DNA of 64,000 nt from an uncultured bacterium (GCA_905215935.1 CAJMRY010000003.1:186001-250000), one strand, 5' to 3'. Positions 1 through 10,311 are shown, numbered from the stretch's first letter. The notes: generated by a model not told the origin, from the letters alone. Program-made: numbers and translations.

Positions 1-1543
1 CTTTTAATCCTGAGCCACATATTACTTTTACAAGTTCGTTTGTACTGTTACCTCCAGAGTTATTATTTCCTGCTACATTTATATAAGAACTTACTAAATA
101 TCCTTGTCTACCATCTGCTAATTTTACTCTATCCCAATTGTATCCATCTAATCCATTATATTTTCCTGTCTCAATTCTAGTAAGTGCTTGACCATTAGTT
201 AATGTAGTAATAATAGATGTATTACTTGTTCCTGGACCATTTCTTAAATTAACATCTGTATTTGCTATTACTTTATCATTACAATTTGTTATATCATTTA
301 TTTTTTCAATATATGTATTTGCAACATATCCTTTTCTACCATCTGGTAAAACTACTTTATCCCAATAGTATCCGCCTTCTGCTACATTTGCAACTTCTAT
401 TCTTAATAAAGTATCTCCTGAATTTAGTGTTGCAAGAATAGTAGAAGTTGTATTTTTGCTTTCTCTTATATTTACATTTGAACCTTTAATTTTTACGTTT
501 TGCGTAACAATTCCTTGTGTTCCTGGCTGAGGGCATTTTTCTTTTGGCATATTTTCATAAACTGGAATAAGGAAACTAACACTACTATTAAATGTTCCCA
601 TTCTTTGGTATACATTTCTTACTGTATAACTTTCTGTAAGTGCTGCTGAAACGTTTTGCATATATTGGTGATAATATAAACTTCCATCACTATTATCTAC
701 ATCGAATTTTTGTAAATACAAAGTATTTTGTCCTATTCCAATATATTTAGATTTTAGAAAATCTATTCCACCTATTATAGATTTTGCTAAAGTATTCCAT
801 CCATGTTCTCTAGCATATGCTGTCGCATTTGCTATTATTTGTGATGATGAATTTCCAGATGCTCCAACATTAAACACATTATAATAACCTTCATTTCCTC
901 TACTCATAGTAGTTCCGCTTTTTCCTTGTTCTTGCAAGATTCTAGAAACTACTTGATATGGATTTATATTAACTTTCTTACATGCTTCTATTATTGCATC
1001 TGCATTTTCTCTTCCTTCTAAGAAAGAGCCACTAGTCATACTCATAACACCATCTGCACTATGTATTGAAGAATTAAAAACTGCTTGTTCAAATTGAAAA
1101 ATGCTATCATCATTTAAGAAATTTCTTGGATCCATATAATAAGATACTGTTGCTTCTGATGCACATCTCCAGCTACCATTATCATATTTCTTATCATTAC
1201 ATGTTGGGCAAATCCAATCTCCTGTTTTGCTTGATGTAATTAAATTTCTTCCATGCCATGCTGTTGTTTCATTTTTTATAACTTGATTCCAATCTAACCC
1301 CGTATAAAATATTGTAAAATTCCAATTTGGATGTGACGACCTTAATTTATTAATAAGTTCTGCATATCCTGGATAATTATTTAACTTACTAGATACGCTC
1401 TCTTTAGTTTGAGCTGCATTTACTTCATTTCTAAATACTAGTCCATAAATAAAATATATTAATATATTTAAAACAATTATTATGCTTAAAAATTTCTTTA
1501 TTTTTTGTATATTCCTCTCTATAAAAATATTATTAGTTAACAT
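1..1543 (-). CDS. Secreted glucosaminidase with SH3 domains (3' end outside window)
   Basis: The reading frame is open from an ATG at 1543 to the left edge, so the C-terminus is missing. GAGGAGG lies just upstream of the start. A hydrophobic stretch near residues 15-33 looks like a signal peptide or anchor. The middle (about 110-330) resembles clostridial N-acetylglucosaminidase-type peptidoglycan hydrolases, with motifs such as SRILQEQGKSG and EGYYNVFNVGASG. Two bacterial SH3 repeats follow (about 345-415 and 420-490), each with an N-x-R motif and a GRxGY motif. These are known to bind cell wall. Likely role: remodelling of the organism's own peptidoglycan outside the membrane. It contains no in-frame CGG codon. 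The family call rests on motifs only. Confidence 0.8.
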   Translation of the reverse strand, partial: MLTNNIFIERNIQKIKKFLSIIIVLNILIYFIYGLVFRNEVNAAQTKESVSSKLNNYPGYAELINKLRSSHPNWNFTIFYTGLDWNQVIKNETTAWHGRNLITSSKTGDWICPTCNDKKYDNGSWRCASEATVSYYMDPRNFLNDDSIFQFEQAVFNSSIHSADGVMSMTSGSFLEGRENADAIIEACKKVNINPYQVVSRILQEQGKSGTTMSRGNEGYYNVFNVGASGNSSSQIIANATAYAREHGWNTLAKSIIGGIDFLKSKYIGIGQNTLYLQKFDVDNSDGSLYYHQYMQNVSAALTESYTVRNVYQRMGTFNSSVSFLIPVYENMPKEKCPQPGTQGIVTQNVKIKGSNVNIRESKNTTSTILATLNSGDTLLRIEVANVAEGGYYWDKVVLPDGRKGYVANTYIEKINDITNCNDKVIANTDVNLRNGPGTSNTSIITTLTNGQALTRIETGKYNGLDGYNWDRVKLADGRQGYLVSSYINVAGNNNSGGNSTNELVKVICGSGLK

Positions 1544-1876
1544 TTTTATCCTCCTCTTTTGCTACATTTTTTTGCAAGTACAGTATATCATTCTTGTTTT
1601 TTCGAGTCAATTAAAACATAAAAAAAAGTTATATTTGTTTTATTTTGCGTTACAATTCACAGTTATTAAAAAGCTCATACTAGCATAGCTAATTGATTGA
1701 TATACAGTAACATTCTCTCTTCATAATAAACATATGCTGTAAATTGTAACATTTTGTGGTTACTATCCACCATTTCTAAGTGTTAGTTATAAAATTTTCA
1801 TCTAATTTACGCACCGCAAAAGAGCTATAACCTCTATAGTTATAGCCCACAATTTAATATTTTATTTAAGTAACAA
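1544..1876. other. AT-rich intergenic region
   Basis: This gap between the glucosaminidase and the small Cys/Gly-rich gene is AT-rich. It holds the hairpin listed at 1824-1846 and presumably the glucosaminidase promoter, which I could not pick out convincingly. A short open frame on the plus strand overlaps the start of the glucosaminidase and is probably a chance frame. Confidence 0.5.
1824..1846 (-). terminator. Hairpin after the Cys/Gly-rich gene
   Basis: GCTATAAC and GTTATAGC form an 8-bp stem around a 7-nt loop. On the minus strand it is followed by TCTTTT. It sits about 30 nt past the stop of the 1877-2050 gene, so a weak intrinsic terminator is likely. Confidence 0.5.
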
Positions 1877-2050
1877 CTAGTTACAACATCCTCTTTGGCA
1901 TCCACATCCAAAGTTTGTGAATAATAATAAGAATATTATTATGAAGAATAATATTTCGCTATCTCCACATCCTCCAAATAATCCATTTAAAAATCCACCA
2001 TTATTATTGCATCCGCATCCACATCCGCAGTTTCTTCCTTCTTCTGGCAT
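1877..2050 (-). CDS. Cys/Gly-rich small membrane protein
   Basis: This 57-residue protein begins MPEEGRN. I chose this internal ATG because AAGGAGGG lies 8 nt upstream, although the frame opens further up at 2092. It has alternating Cys-Gly pairs (CGCGCGC), an Asn/Gly stretch, one hydrophobic helix (ILFFIIIFLLLF) and a Cys-rich tail (GCGCQRGCC). Similar tiny Gly/Cys-rich proteins with one membrane helix are common in spore-forming Firmicutes, some of them sporulation-associated. A spore or membrane role is inference. The gene stands alone. Confidence 0.65.
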   Translation of the reverse strand: MPEEGRNCGCGCGCNNNGGFLNGLFGGCGDSEILFFIIIFLLLFTNFGCGCQRGCCN

Positions 2051-2179
2051 ATCTTTTCCCTCCTTTTTATTTTTATAAGATATAATATGCAATCTTTAAT
2101 TTTTGTGTTACAATAAGTATAATTCAATTTTCTTATTATAAAATTCAACAATAGAAAATCTAAGGAAGGATAATAAACG

Positions 2180-4618
2180 ATGAAAAAAATAGAATTACTT
2201 TCACCAGTAGGTGATTCAGATTGTCTAAAAGCTGCTGTTCAAAATGGTGCAGATAGTGTTTACTTTGGTAGCAATTTATTTAATGCAAGAGCTTCTGCAA
2301 ATAATTTCGATATAGATGCTTTAAAACAAGCAATTGAATATTGTAAATTAAGAAATGTAAAAACAAATTTAACCTTAAATACTTTAATAAAAAATGACGA
2401 ATTGAATGATGCTATAAATCTTGCAAAAACTGCATATAGGTTTGGAATTGATGCAATTATTGTTCAAGATTTGGGACTTGCTAAATTTTTAATAAAACAT
2501 ATTCCAGATTTGCCTATTCATGCAAGTACACAAATGAGTATTCATAATTTAGAAGGTGTTAAAGCTTTGCAAAATTTAGGTTTCAAAAGAGTAGTACTTT
2601 CAAGAGAATTATCAGCTGATGAAATTGAATACATATGCCAAAATAGTCAAATAGAAATTGAAGCCTTTGTTCATGGTGCACTTTGTATTTCGTATTCTGG
2701 ACAATGCTTAGCATCTAGTATGATTGGTGGTCGTTCTCGGAAATCGTGGAAAATGTGCTCAGCCATGTAGACTTCCCTATACACTTTTAGAAAAGTCTTC
2801 AAATGAATGCAAACCAATAGATACTGGATACTTACTTAGTACTAGAGATTTATGCTCTTTAGAATTTTTACCAAAGCTAATTAATAGCGGTGTTACTTGT
2901 TTTAAAATTGAGGGACGTTTAAAATCTCCAGAATATGTTGCAACAGTAACTAGAATATATAGAAAATATATTGATATGGTTCTTAATCATCAAGAATATA
3001 TATTAGATGAAAATGATAAAAAAGAACTTATGCAAGTATTTAATAGAGGAGCATTTTCTTCTGGTCATCTTTCTACCACTCCAAACAAAGGACTAGTTTA
3101 TCCTATTAAACAAAATAATATGGGGATACCACTCGGAACTATTAGTAATTATAATCCTAGTAAAGGTTATATCACTCTAAAGTTACAAGATAATATAGCA
3201 ATAGGAGATTCCATTTCAATTGATGGTGAAAACGGAAGTTATAAAGTATCTGAATTATTAATAAATGACAAAAACTCCCCTATTGCTTCTTCACGGTACT
3301 ATAGTAAAACTACGGTAGAATGAAAGGAAATATAAAATATGGAAGTAATGTATTTAAAATAGCAAGTAAAGAACTATCTTCTAAAGCTATTAATTCATAT
3401 AACAATTGTGAAAATATAAAAATCCCATTAAAATGTACTGTAGATATACATGAAAATGAACCTGTAAAAATAAATATTTGCACTATAAATACAATAGATA
3501 GCTTTTATAATGATATAAATTTCACTTGTTTTTCAAATATAATTCCTGAAAAATCTATAAACAGTCCTATTACAGAAGAAAGAATTATAAAACAAATTAC
3601 AAAAACATCAAATACACCTTATGAATTTAAAGAAATCTGTGTAAATCTAGATAATAATCTATATATACCTCATATATCTGAATTAAATGGGTTAAGACGA
3701 AATTGTATAGAAAAATTAGAAAATATAATAAGGAACAAATATTGTAATAATGATTCATCCAAGGTACCTACAGCTTCAATTAAGATGCAAGATAAAAATT
3801 TTGCTGATGCAAGTAAAATAAGTATATCAATATTATTAAATACGATTAACTTAAACTTTAATTATCTATTGCTTAAAAATGTACAAAATATTTATATACC
3901 TTTAAAATATTTTGTAAATAAACACTACTTAAGTATACTAAAAAGTATCTCTTCTAAATTTAATCTATATATTTATATGCCTGTTGTTATGCGTAAAAAT
4001 TATACAAGTTTATTTAAGAATAATATTGATAATATTCTATCTTCTTTTAATATTAAAGGATTTGTTATATCTAATATTAGTAATCTAATTTTATTAAAAG
4101 ATTATACTAAAAATTATAAACTTATTGGTAACTATACACTTAACCTTTTTAACAATTTGACAAAAAAAGAATTAACAGATTTACATATTGAAACTTTAAC
4201 ATTTTCACCTGAACTTAATAAAAATGATTTAATAAATTTTGGTAGCGATATTAATAACCACGAAATAATTGTTTATGGTAATACCCCTATTATGAATATG
4301 AATTACTGCTTACTTGGAAAAACAAATCATTGTTTCTCTAATTGCAGTCACAAATGTAATTCAAATAATAAATTTTATATAAAAGATAGACTAGGATTTG
4401 AATTTAGGGTTTTACAAGATTCTATAGAAACAGTTACTACTATTTACAACAGTAAAACTACTTTTATAGATACTTTAAATATTAATTGTAAATTTTTTAG
4501 AGTAGATATTTTAGATGAGGATATAGATACAATAAATAGTATAACTTATGCTATTATAAATGGAAATAAAATAGAAGGTAAAAATTTTACTAATGGTAAT
4601 TTTAATAGGTCAGTTTAA
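2180..4618 (+). CDS. U32 family protein (RlhA/TrhP-like), read through three quadruplet codons
   Basis: U32 proteins in the RlhA/TrhP group hydroxylate rRNA or tRNA bases, and older annotations call them collagenase-like peptidases. Three open frames join into one protein of about 811 residues, the usual size for the long U32-DUF3656 form. The joins are at CGG codons 2738, 3294 and 3313, each read as Gly after skipping C (Gly187, Gly372, Gly378). Residues 1-300 are the U32 domain with Cys169, Cys176, Cys192 and Cys196 in CISYSGQC and GKCAQPC. The first join falls in the conserved GGRSGNRGKCAQPC motif, which only the +1 reading restores. The C-terminal half is DUF3656-like. RBS is AAGGAAGG. 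Calling three separate genes or a pseudogene fits less well. Confidence 0.85.
2738..2741 (+). other. Quadruplet codon CGGA, Gly187 of U32 protein
   Basis: The zero frame reads TCT CGG AAA TCG and ends at a stop 10 codons later. Skipping the C gives TCT GGA AAT CGT GGA AAA TGT, which restores the invariant SGNRGKCAQPC motif of U32 proteins. Confidence 0.9.
3294..3297 (+). other. Quadruplet codon CGGT, Gly372 of U32 protein
   Basis: TCA CGG TAC is in frame with the second segment. Skipping the C gives TCA GGT ACT ATA GTA AAA CTA and leads in phase to the next CGG six codons on. Confidence 0.85.
3313..3316 (+). other. Quadruplet codon CGGT, Gly378 of U32 protein
   Basis: After the shift at 3294 the frame meets CTA CGG TAG. 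Skipping the C gives CTA GGT AGA ATG AAA GGA and enters the long third segment. Without it, TAG is the next codon. Confidence 0.85.
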
Positions 4619-4707
4619 CATAGATTTTATTTTTAAAAGAATTTTAAAGATAAAATGTTAATTTAAAACATATATAAATATAATTTTATAAAAAGGAGTA
4701 AATACAT

Positions 4708-6652
4708 ATGATGAAATTCTATAAAAAAATAATTATTCTATTAAGTGCTCTAGTTTTACTATCATTTAATATTGTAACCGCTTCAGATTACACCAGTTCT
4801 AAAACAAATAATAGTACTACTATCCCTACTAATACTGCTAATTTTTATCCTTATACCATCTACAATTATGATATTAATATTGTTGTAAATGAGAATAACA
4901 CTTTACAAATAACAGAAAATCTAGGAGTATACTTTAATACTCCTAGACATGGAATCATAAGAAAAATACCTATTAAAAATAAAGTAACTAGATTAGATGG
5001 TTCAACATCATATAACTATAGTAAGATTAGTAATATCAATGTTATTGAAAAACATACTATATCAACAGAAAATGGGAACAAAATAATAAAAATCGGTGAT
5101 GAAGAGCAAACTTTGAGAGGTCCTAAGAATTATAGCATAAGTTATTTATATGATCTTGGCAAAGACAAAATTAAAAATTATGACGAATTATACTTTAATC
5201 TTATTGGTAATGAGTGGGATACAACTATTAGCAATATTGATTTTACTATAACAATGCCTAAAGATTTCGATGAATCTAAATTAGGATTTTCTAGTCGGTT
5301 TATATGGATCTACTGATAATTCTAATATAACTTATAGTATTGATAATAATATTATTACAGGAAAATATCTTGGAACTTTAAAACCAGAAAATGCTTTAAC
5401 AGTAAGACTAGAATTACCAGATGGCTATTTTTCACAAGCTTCAAATAATTATTTTGATATGTATACTAAATCAGCAATTTTTCTTCCAATAGTTTTTGTT
5501 GTAATAGTAGCGCTAATATGGTTTGTTATAGGTAGAGATAAAAAAATCAATACTACTTCTTATTATACTAATCCACCTGATCGGATTTAATAGTGCCGAA
5601 ATCGGTTTTTTATATAAGGGGTATGCAGATAAAACTGATGCACTATCTTTGCTTGTATATTTAGCTAATAAAGGTTATCTACAAATTACTGAAACTGAAC
5701 ATGGAAGATTTAAAATAACTAAATTAAAAGATTATGATGGTACTAATAAAAATGAGAAAGTTTTCTTCGATGGATTATTTAATACTAAAAATGTAACTCT
5801 GCGGAAATATTCTTTTTAAAAATCCTTATTCATCACCATGTCCCAAAACTGAAGTTACAAATGAAGATTTATATAATAAATTTTATATAACATTAAATAC
5901 TATTGTAAAAAACTTAAACTCCAGAACAAATAAATACACACTATTTAAATATTTTTCTTTAAATTTTAGACATATAATAGCATTATTTATATTAATAACC
6001 TTTTCACTAATATTTGTAAAACCAACTATAGAACTTTATAACACTGGATTTTTATTGTTTTCACTTTTATTTCCTATTGCAGGAAGTATTAATATTTATA
6101 AAAACTTGACTTGTATAAGAGAAAAAAAGTGGGAAAAAATACTTTTCTCAGTTCTTAGTGGATTATTTATTGTCCTTCCTTTTGGGTTTGTAATAGCACC
6201 TGCAACATTCTATAATATTATGTATCTATTAACTTTTATTATAGGTATCTTATGTGTTTCACTTTTATATTTATTTTATTACATAATGCCAAAAAGAACT
6301 ATCTACGGTAATGAAATATTAGAAAAAATTGAACGGATTCAAAAACTTTTTGGAAATATCCGAAAAATCAAAACTGGAAGTTTTAATAACTCAAAATCCT
6401 TCATATTTTTATGAAATATTACCTTATGCATATGCACTAAATGTTTCAGATATATGGATAAAAAAATTCGAATCAATTTCGTTTGCTGCTCCTATTTGGT
6501 ATCCTCATGATAATTATTCAACATTCGATTCTTCTTCATTTGGAAATTTTATACAGCATACAATGAATTCTGTTTCATCTAGTTCGTCCTCCTCATCAGG
6601 TGGTGGTTCCTCAGGTGGTGGATCTGGTGGTGGTGGTGGCAGCTCATGGTAA
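4708..6652 (+). CDS. DUF2207 membrane protein, read through four quadruplet codons
   Basis: Five segments join into one protein of about 646 residues, the normal architecture of DUF2207 proteins. It has a signal peptide (residues 1-25), an extracytoplasmic DUF2207 domain (about 45-235, with ENLGVYFNTPRHGIIRKIP), a membrane helix near residue 255, a cytoplasmic part, two or more helices around 400-500, and a Ser/Gly-rich tail ending GGGGGSSW that is typical of the family. The joins are at CGG codons 5296, 5582, 5802 and 6334, each read as Gly (197, 292, 365, 542). The ATG follows AAAGGAG. The molecular function of the family is unknown. Four independent CGG-phased shifts in one intact domain order argue against decay. 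Confidence 0.85.
5296..5299 (+). other. Quadruplet codon CGGT, Gly197 of DUF2207 protein
   Basis: AGT CGG TTT leads to a stop six codons on. Skipping the C gives AGT GGT TTA TAT GGA TCT, continuing the extracytoplasmic domain. Confidence 0.88.
5582..5585 (+). other. Quadruplet codon CGGA, Gly292 of DUF2207 protein
   Basis: GAT CGG ATT TAA stops at once in the zero frame. Skipping the C gives CCT GAT GGA TTT AAT AGT GCC GAA, the conserved PPDGxNSAE-type motif after the first membrane helix of DUF2207 proteins. Confidence 0.9.
5802..5805 (+). other. Quadruplet codon CGGA, Gly365 of DUF2207 protein
   Basis: CTG CGG AAA TAT TCT TTT TAA stops in the zero frame. Skipping the C gives CTG GGA AAT ATT CTT TTT AAA AAT and keeps the frame open into the membrane segments. 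Confidence 0.88.
6334..6337 (+). other. Quadruplet codon CGGA, Gly542 of DUF2207 protein
   Basis: GAA CGG ATT CAA continues about 26 codons to a stop. Skipping the C gives GAA GGA TTC AAA AAC TTT, i.e. EGFKNFLE, the conserved start of the last cytoplasmic segment in this family. Confidence 0.9.
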
Positions 6653-6723
6653 AAAATCACTAGAATTCAAGTATATAGTACTTATCTATTACCCCAGACA
6701 AATAAAAGGAGATAAAATTTAAA

Positions 6724-7641
6724 ATGAATGAAAATTTATTAGAAAAAATGGAATTATTGCAAAAAGTAAATACAGATGATTCAAATTTTATATTTAAAAT
6801 TTGTAAAGCTTATTTAAACGATAAAAAGAATTATGAAAACAAAGCCAAAACAACTTCAATCGTTTTATCAGATAAAATAAAATCTTTAGAAAATAATATT
6901 ATTAATTTGGATTCTCTTTGGGCTACACCCTATTTTTATACTAGAATGAAGACAAGAATAATTAAAATTGTGAACTCGTTATTACATACAAATAACTCTG
7001 ATATTTTATCAAACTCTTCTAAATTATTGCATAAAATTATCTATACTAGAAACATAAAAACTATTGAGATATTTCAAAAACCAGACACTCAAATTGATAT
7101 AGTTGACTTTATAAAATCTCTTAACGAAAAGAAAAAATTAAACCCTGATAGTAATTTTGACTTTATCTTTACAGCTAGTCAAATTAATGAAGAAACCCTT
7201 TTTAAAGAAGAACAATTAAAAAAAGCAATTGAAATTATTAATATAGATACTATAGAAGAACGTTATGAAAATATTTATGATGATACTTATAATTATTTAC
7301 AAAAGGATTTTATTTCAAACTGTTACTGTGACTTTTGCAATAATAAATGTATTGCGCAAAGACGCCTAATTAGAATATATCCAATCACTACAAAAAACGG
7401 ATGTTGTTATACAAACTTTGGTTATTGCTCTCATCTAAAAAATGGAAGTTGTGATGCTAAATGTATAGCTTGTACTTTATATTCATGTCAATATCTAACT
7501 AAACGAGGTATTGGATATTGGGCAACTGAATTTATTTTATTAAATGCATTTTTAAACAAAAAACAAAGACATCATTTAGTTTTTGACTTTTTTAAAACTA
7601 GAGAAGAGATATTACAGAATTTGAAAAAACGAATGAGCTAA
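6724..7641 (+). CDS. Cys-rich protein of unknown function
   Basis: I do not recognise this 305-residue protein. The N-terminal two thirds are charged and helical, without membrane segments. Residues about 200-265 hold a dense Cys cluster (CYCDFCNNKC, NGCCYTNFGYC, CDAKCIAC) that could bind zinc or an iron-sulfur cluster. The C-terminus is basic. The start follows AAAGGAG at a good distance. It lies 71 nt after the DUF2207 gene and could be cotranscribed with it. It has no in-frame CGG. Confidence 0.6.
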   Translation: MNENLLEKMELLQKVNTDDSNFIFKICKAYLNDKKNYENKAKTTSIVLSDKIKSLENNIINLDSLWATPYFYTRMKTRIIKIVNSLLHTNNSDILSNSSKLLHKIIYTRNIKTIEIFQKPDTQIDIVDFIKSLNEKKKLNPDSNFDFIFTASQINEETLFKEEQLKKAIEIINIDTIEERYENIYDDTYNYLQKDFISNCYCDFCNNKCIAQRRLIRIYPITTKNGCCYTNFGYCSHLKNGSCDAKCIACTLYSCQYLTKRGIGYWATEFILLNAFLNKKQRHHLVFDFFKTREEILQNLKKRMS

Positions 7642-7792
7642 TTCTAAAATTAGTTATATAAAAAATTTAATATAGAGGTGAAATGTAAATTTATATTAGC
7701 AAATAATTTCCATTGATTTATTAATTATTAATATTTATACTTATATCAGTAAACATAATATTTGGTTGCAATCGAAAGGATGTGTAAATATA

Positions 7793-8644
7793 ATGAAAAA
7801 TATAGGTATAGATATTGGAGCAAGTCACATTTCGTGCGGACTATATAATACTAGTACACAAATACTAGAAAATAAAATTTATATTTTAAATAAGATGGAT
7901 AAAACAGTAGATATAGATGTTTCTACAAGACATTTTATTAATATAATTATAAACTTAATTGATAGACTAATTATAGAAAATAATATAAATATAGACGAAA
8001 TATCTTCAATTGGTCTTGGTTGTCCTGGAGGTACCGATAAAGGAAACGGAATTTTTCTTGGCTCTTCCTCATTAAATGTAAGTGAAATTAATTTTAGAAT
8101 AGAACTAAAAAAGTACAATACAAAAGTATTTGTAGAAAACGATTGTACTTGTGCTGGAATATGTGAAAGTTACATTAATAATTTAAATAATTTTATAATG
8201 TTTACATTAGGTTCTGGATTAGGAGTATCTTATATGCAAGATTATAAATGTATAGACGAAATTGTATGGGATATTTTTAAAATCAATAAAAAAATGGGAA
8301 ACACTCATGATAAATATATTAAAAGTTTTAATAGTCTATCTAAAAGATATAATGAAGTTAAAAATGAAAATTATGCAAGATGTGAAATTTTTAAGTGCCT
8401 TGATAAAGGTGACAAAGATGCCAAAAATATTTTGAAAAATTATATAATTAATTTTATTGATGGTATAAAAATAATTCAAAGTCACTATCCAGTTAGAGAT
8501 ATTGTTATTGGTGGAGGTATGTCAGAATATTCTAAACATTTTATATATGATATCAGAAAGGAATTTCAAAATATAAATATACATATTGCAAAATATAGAA
8601 ATGACTCTGGAATAATTGGTGGAGCTTTATTAGAAATTATTTAG
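7793..8644 (+). CDS. ROK family sugar kinase/regulator-like protein
   Basis: ROK proteins are actin-fold sugar kinases or repressors. Visible motifs are the phosphate loop GIDIGASHISCG near the N-terminus, a proposed catalytic Asp in VENDCTCAG (about residue 118), TLGSGLG, and IVIGGGMSE near the C-terminus. No N-terminal winged helix is present, which favours a kinase. The usual GHxxL zinc motif after TLGSGLG is not evident, so the substrate is uncertain and activity may be lost. I chose the ATG at 7793 because GAAAGGATG precedes it and the conserved motif begins there. Length (283) is slightly below the usual 300. Confidence 0.75.
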   Translation: MKNIGIDIGASHISCGLYNTSTQILENKIYILNKMDKTVDIDVSTRHFINIIINLIDRLIIENNINIDEISSIGLGCPGGTDKGNGIFLGSSSLNVSEINFRIELKKYNTKVFVENDCTCAGICESYINNLNNFIMFTLGSGLGVSYMQDYKCIDEIVWDIFKINKKMGNTHDKYIKSFNSLSKRYNEVKNENYARCEIFKCLDKGDKDAKNILKNYIINFIDGIKIIQSHYPVRDIVIGGGMSEYSKHFIYDIRKEFQNINIHIAKYRNDSGIIGGALLEII

Positions 8645-8718
8645 ACTAAATTTTTAGTAATGAAATACATTCATTATATTTTACCATATTTTTTATGAGT
8701 TTACTTATTATATTTTAT

Positions 8719-8756
8719 AAACCACTGTCTAATTTTTATAAATTTAACAGTGGTTT
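8719..8756. terminator. Bidirectional terminator between convergent genes
   Basis: AAACCACTGT and ACAGTGGTTT form a 10-bp stem between the ROK gene on the plus strand and the HTH-SDR gene on the minus strand. A/T tracts on both sides suggest it serves both. Confidence 0.65.
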
Positions 8757-8766
8757 AATTATGATT

Positions 8767-10152
8767 TTATTTCATTATATCTTTTAATGGTTTCTTCATA
8801 TTTTCCAGTTCCTTAAAACAATCTTTAGCTTTTTTTATCTCCATTTTATTTAGTGTAACATATCCTCTCGAAGTTCCATCACTTGGTAAATCTACAAGTA
8901 ATGCATAGTCATCAATTCCTATCCATCCATTTTTTATAATATCTAAAAGTTTTGGTTTTGTCATTTTAAGTTCCTCTAAATCAACAAAATTACTCACTAT
9001 TTTATTACTTGCCAAATATCTCTTAATATATGGGTTAGATTTAAACTTTTGAGCATTATTTTTATTAAAAATAAATATTCTCTCTATTTCAACTCCCCTA
9101 TCTGCTGCATCAAAATTACTTTGAATAAATTTTCTTTCTGCTGGTTCTTCATTCCATTCGTTTTCCATCATAGTTGAAATAATCCACATTTTAGAACCTT
9201 TTTTTGTTTCTGTAAAATATTTATCTAGTATTTTATAAAACTTTCCAGAATCTAAGTCTTCTGTTCTAGATTGTGAATCCATTGATAAATATCCACCATC
9301 AGATACTAAAGAGCTACCATTAGTATATTTATGTCTAGTAAGCATTAAATAAATATCATCTGCTATTTCATGTGGATAACCAAGTCGTTTCATTGGAATA
9401 GATTCTTTGGCCTTGTTAAAAGTATCATCACTTTCCATAACACCACCAATCCATCCTGCCATAACAGAATTAATCCTAACTCCGTACATTTCTGTAAATA
9501 TATTAGCAAAAGTTTGTACAAGATTTACTTTAGCAGCTTGTGCAGATGCATACGCCGATGCTCCAAAAGATCCACGATAAGCCTCAATACTATTTACCAT
9601 TACAATACTTGAATCATAATTCATTTTCTTTACAATCTCTCTAACTAATAAATTAGCAGCAAAAACATTAACTTTATAACTTTCTTCAAACTTATCATAA
9701 TCAAAGTCAAACATATCTTCTAAATTAAAATATATTTCCATAAATACAAAACCAAATATATCTTCTGTTATACTATTTGTCACTGTTAATAAATTATTTC
9801 TATCAAAATAATCTACTTCTTTTAGTTCTATATCTTCATGTTTTAAGATATTATCAATCTCACTGCCTTTTTGATATAATCCAATAATTCTATAACCAGC
9901 TGATAATAATACTTTACTTAATTCCTTTCCTATATCAGAATTAATACCTGCAATAACGATTACTTTTTTATCACTTTCTAATTTTGAAAATGAACTTCTT
10001 TTATCTAATGGCTTGTGTGTATCTTTAGGTATATTCCAATACATTCCATTTTTAAATGCTCCGGGAATTCGGTTATTTTTAATCAAATTAATTACTCTTC
10101 TTTCACTTATATTCCACATTTTAGCCACTTGCTTAACTGTTAAATATTCCAT
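8767..10152 (-). CDS. HTH-SDR fusion protein
   Basis: This 461-residue protein has three parts. Residues 1-50 are an excisionase/MerR-type helix-turn-helix (LTVKQVAKMWNISERRV). Residues about 65-295 are a short-chain dehydrogenase fold with a nucleotide-binding segment (IAGINSDIGKEL) and the active-site region SAYASAQAAK. Residues about 310-461 are an uncharacterised alpha/beta domain. In classical SDRs the Tyr is followed four residues later by Lys. Here that position is Gln, so catalysis may be impaired and NAD(P) sensing for transcription is possible (inference). RBS and start are ordinary. Its only Arg-like CGs are CGA or CGT. Confidence 0.7.
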   Translation of the reverse strand: MEYLTVKQVAKMWNISERRVINLIKNNRIPGAFKNGMYWNIPKDTHKPLDKRSSFSKLESDKKVIVIAGINSDIGKELSKVLLSAGYRIIGLYQKGSEIDNILKHEDIELKEVDYFDRNNLLTVTNSITEDIFGFVFMEIYFNLEDMFDFDYDKFEESYKVNVFAANLLVREIVKKMNYDSSIVMVNSIEAYRGSFGASAYASAQAAKVNLVQTFANIFTEMYGVRINSVMAGWIGGVMESDDTFNKAKESIPMKRLGYPHEIADDIYLMLTRHKYTNGSSLVSDGGYLSMDSQSRTEDLDSGKFYKILDKYFTETKKGSKMWIISTMMENEWNEEPAERKFIQSNFDAADRGVEIERIFIFNKNNAQKFKSNPYIKRYLASNKIVSNFVDLEELKMTKPKLLDIIKNGWIGIDDYALLVDLPSDGTSRGYVTLNKMEIKKAKDCFKELENMKKPLKDIMK

Positions 10153-10311
10153 TTTACATCACCGCTTTTATTTTATACCGAATTAAGAACCATGTCAATC
10201 ATTAATTATAAAAAATATTTTCATTTTTCATTTTTTAATAAAACAATATGTAGTATTTTTTTAATTATTATGATATAATCCCATTTAACAAAATGATACG
10301 AGGTGATTTAA

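Noticed and set aside
1482..1688. A 68-residue hydrophobic plus-strand frame overlapping the glucosaminidase start
   Set aside because: It lies opposite the signal peptide of the minus-strand gene, has no clear ribosome-binding site and looks like a chance frame in AT-rich DNA.
9370..9612. Plus-strand frame inside the HTH-SDR gene
   Set aside because: It is a shadow of the SDR coding sequence with no motif or ribosome-binding site.
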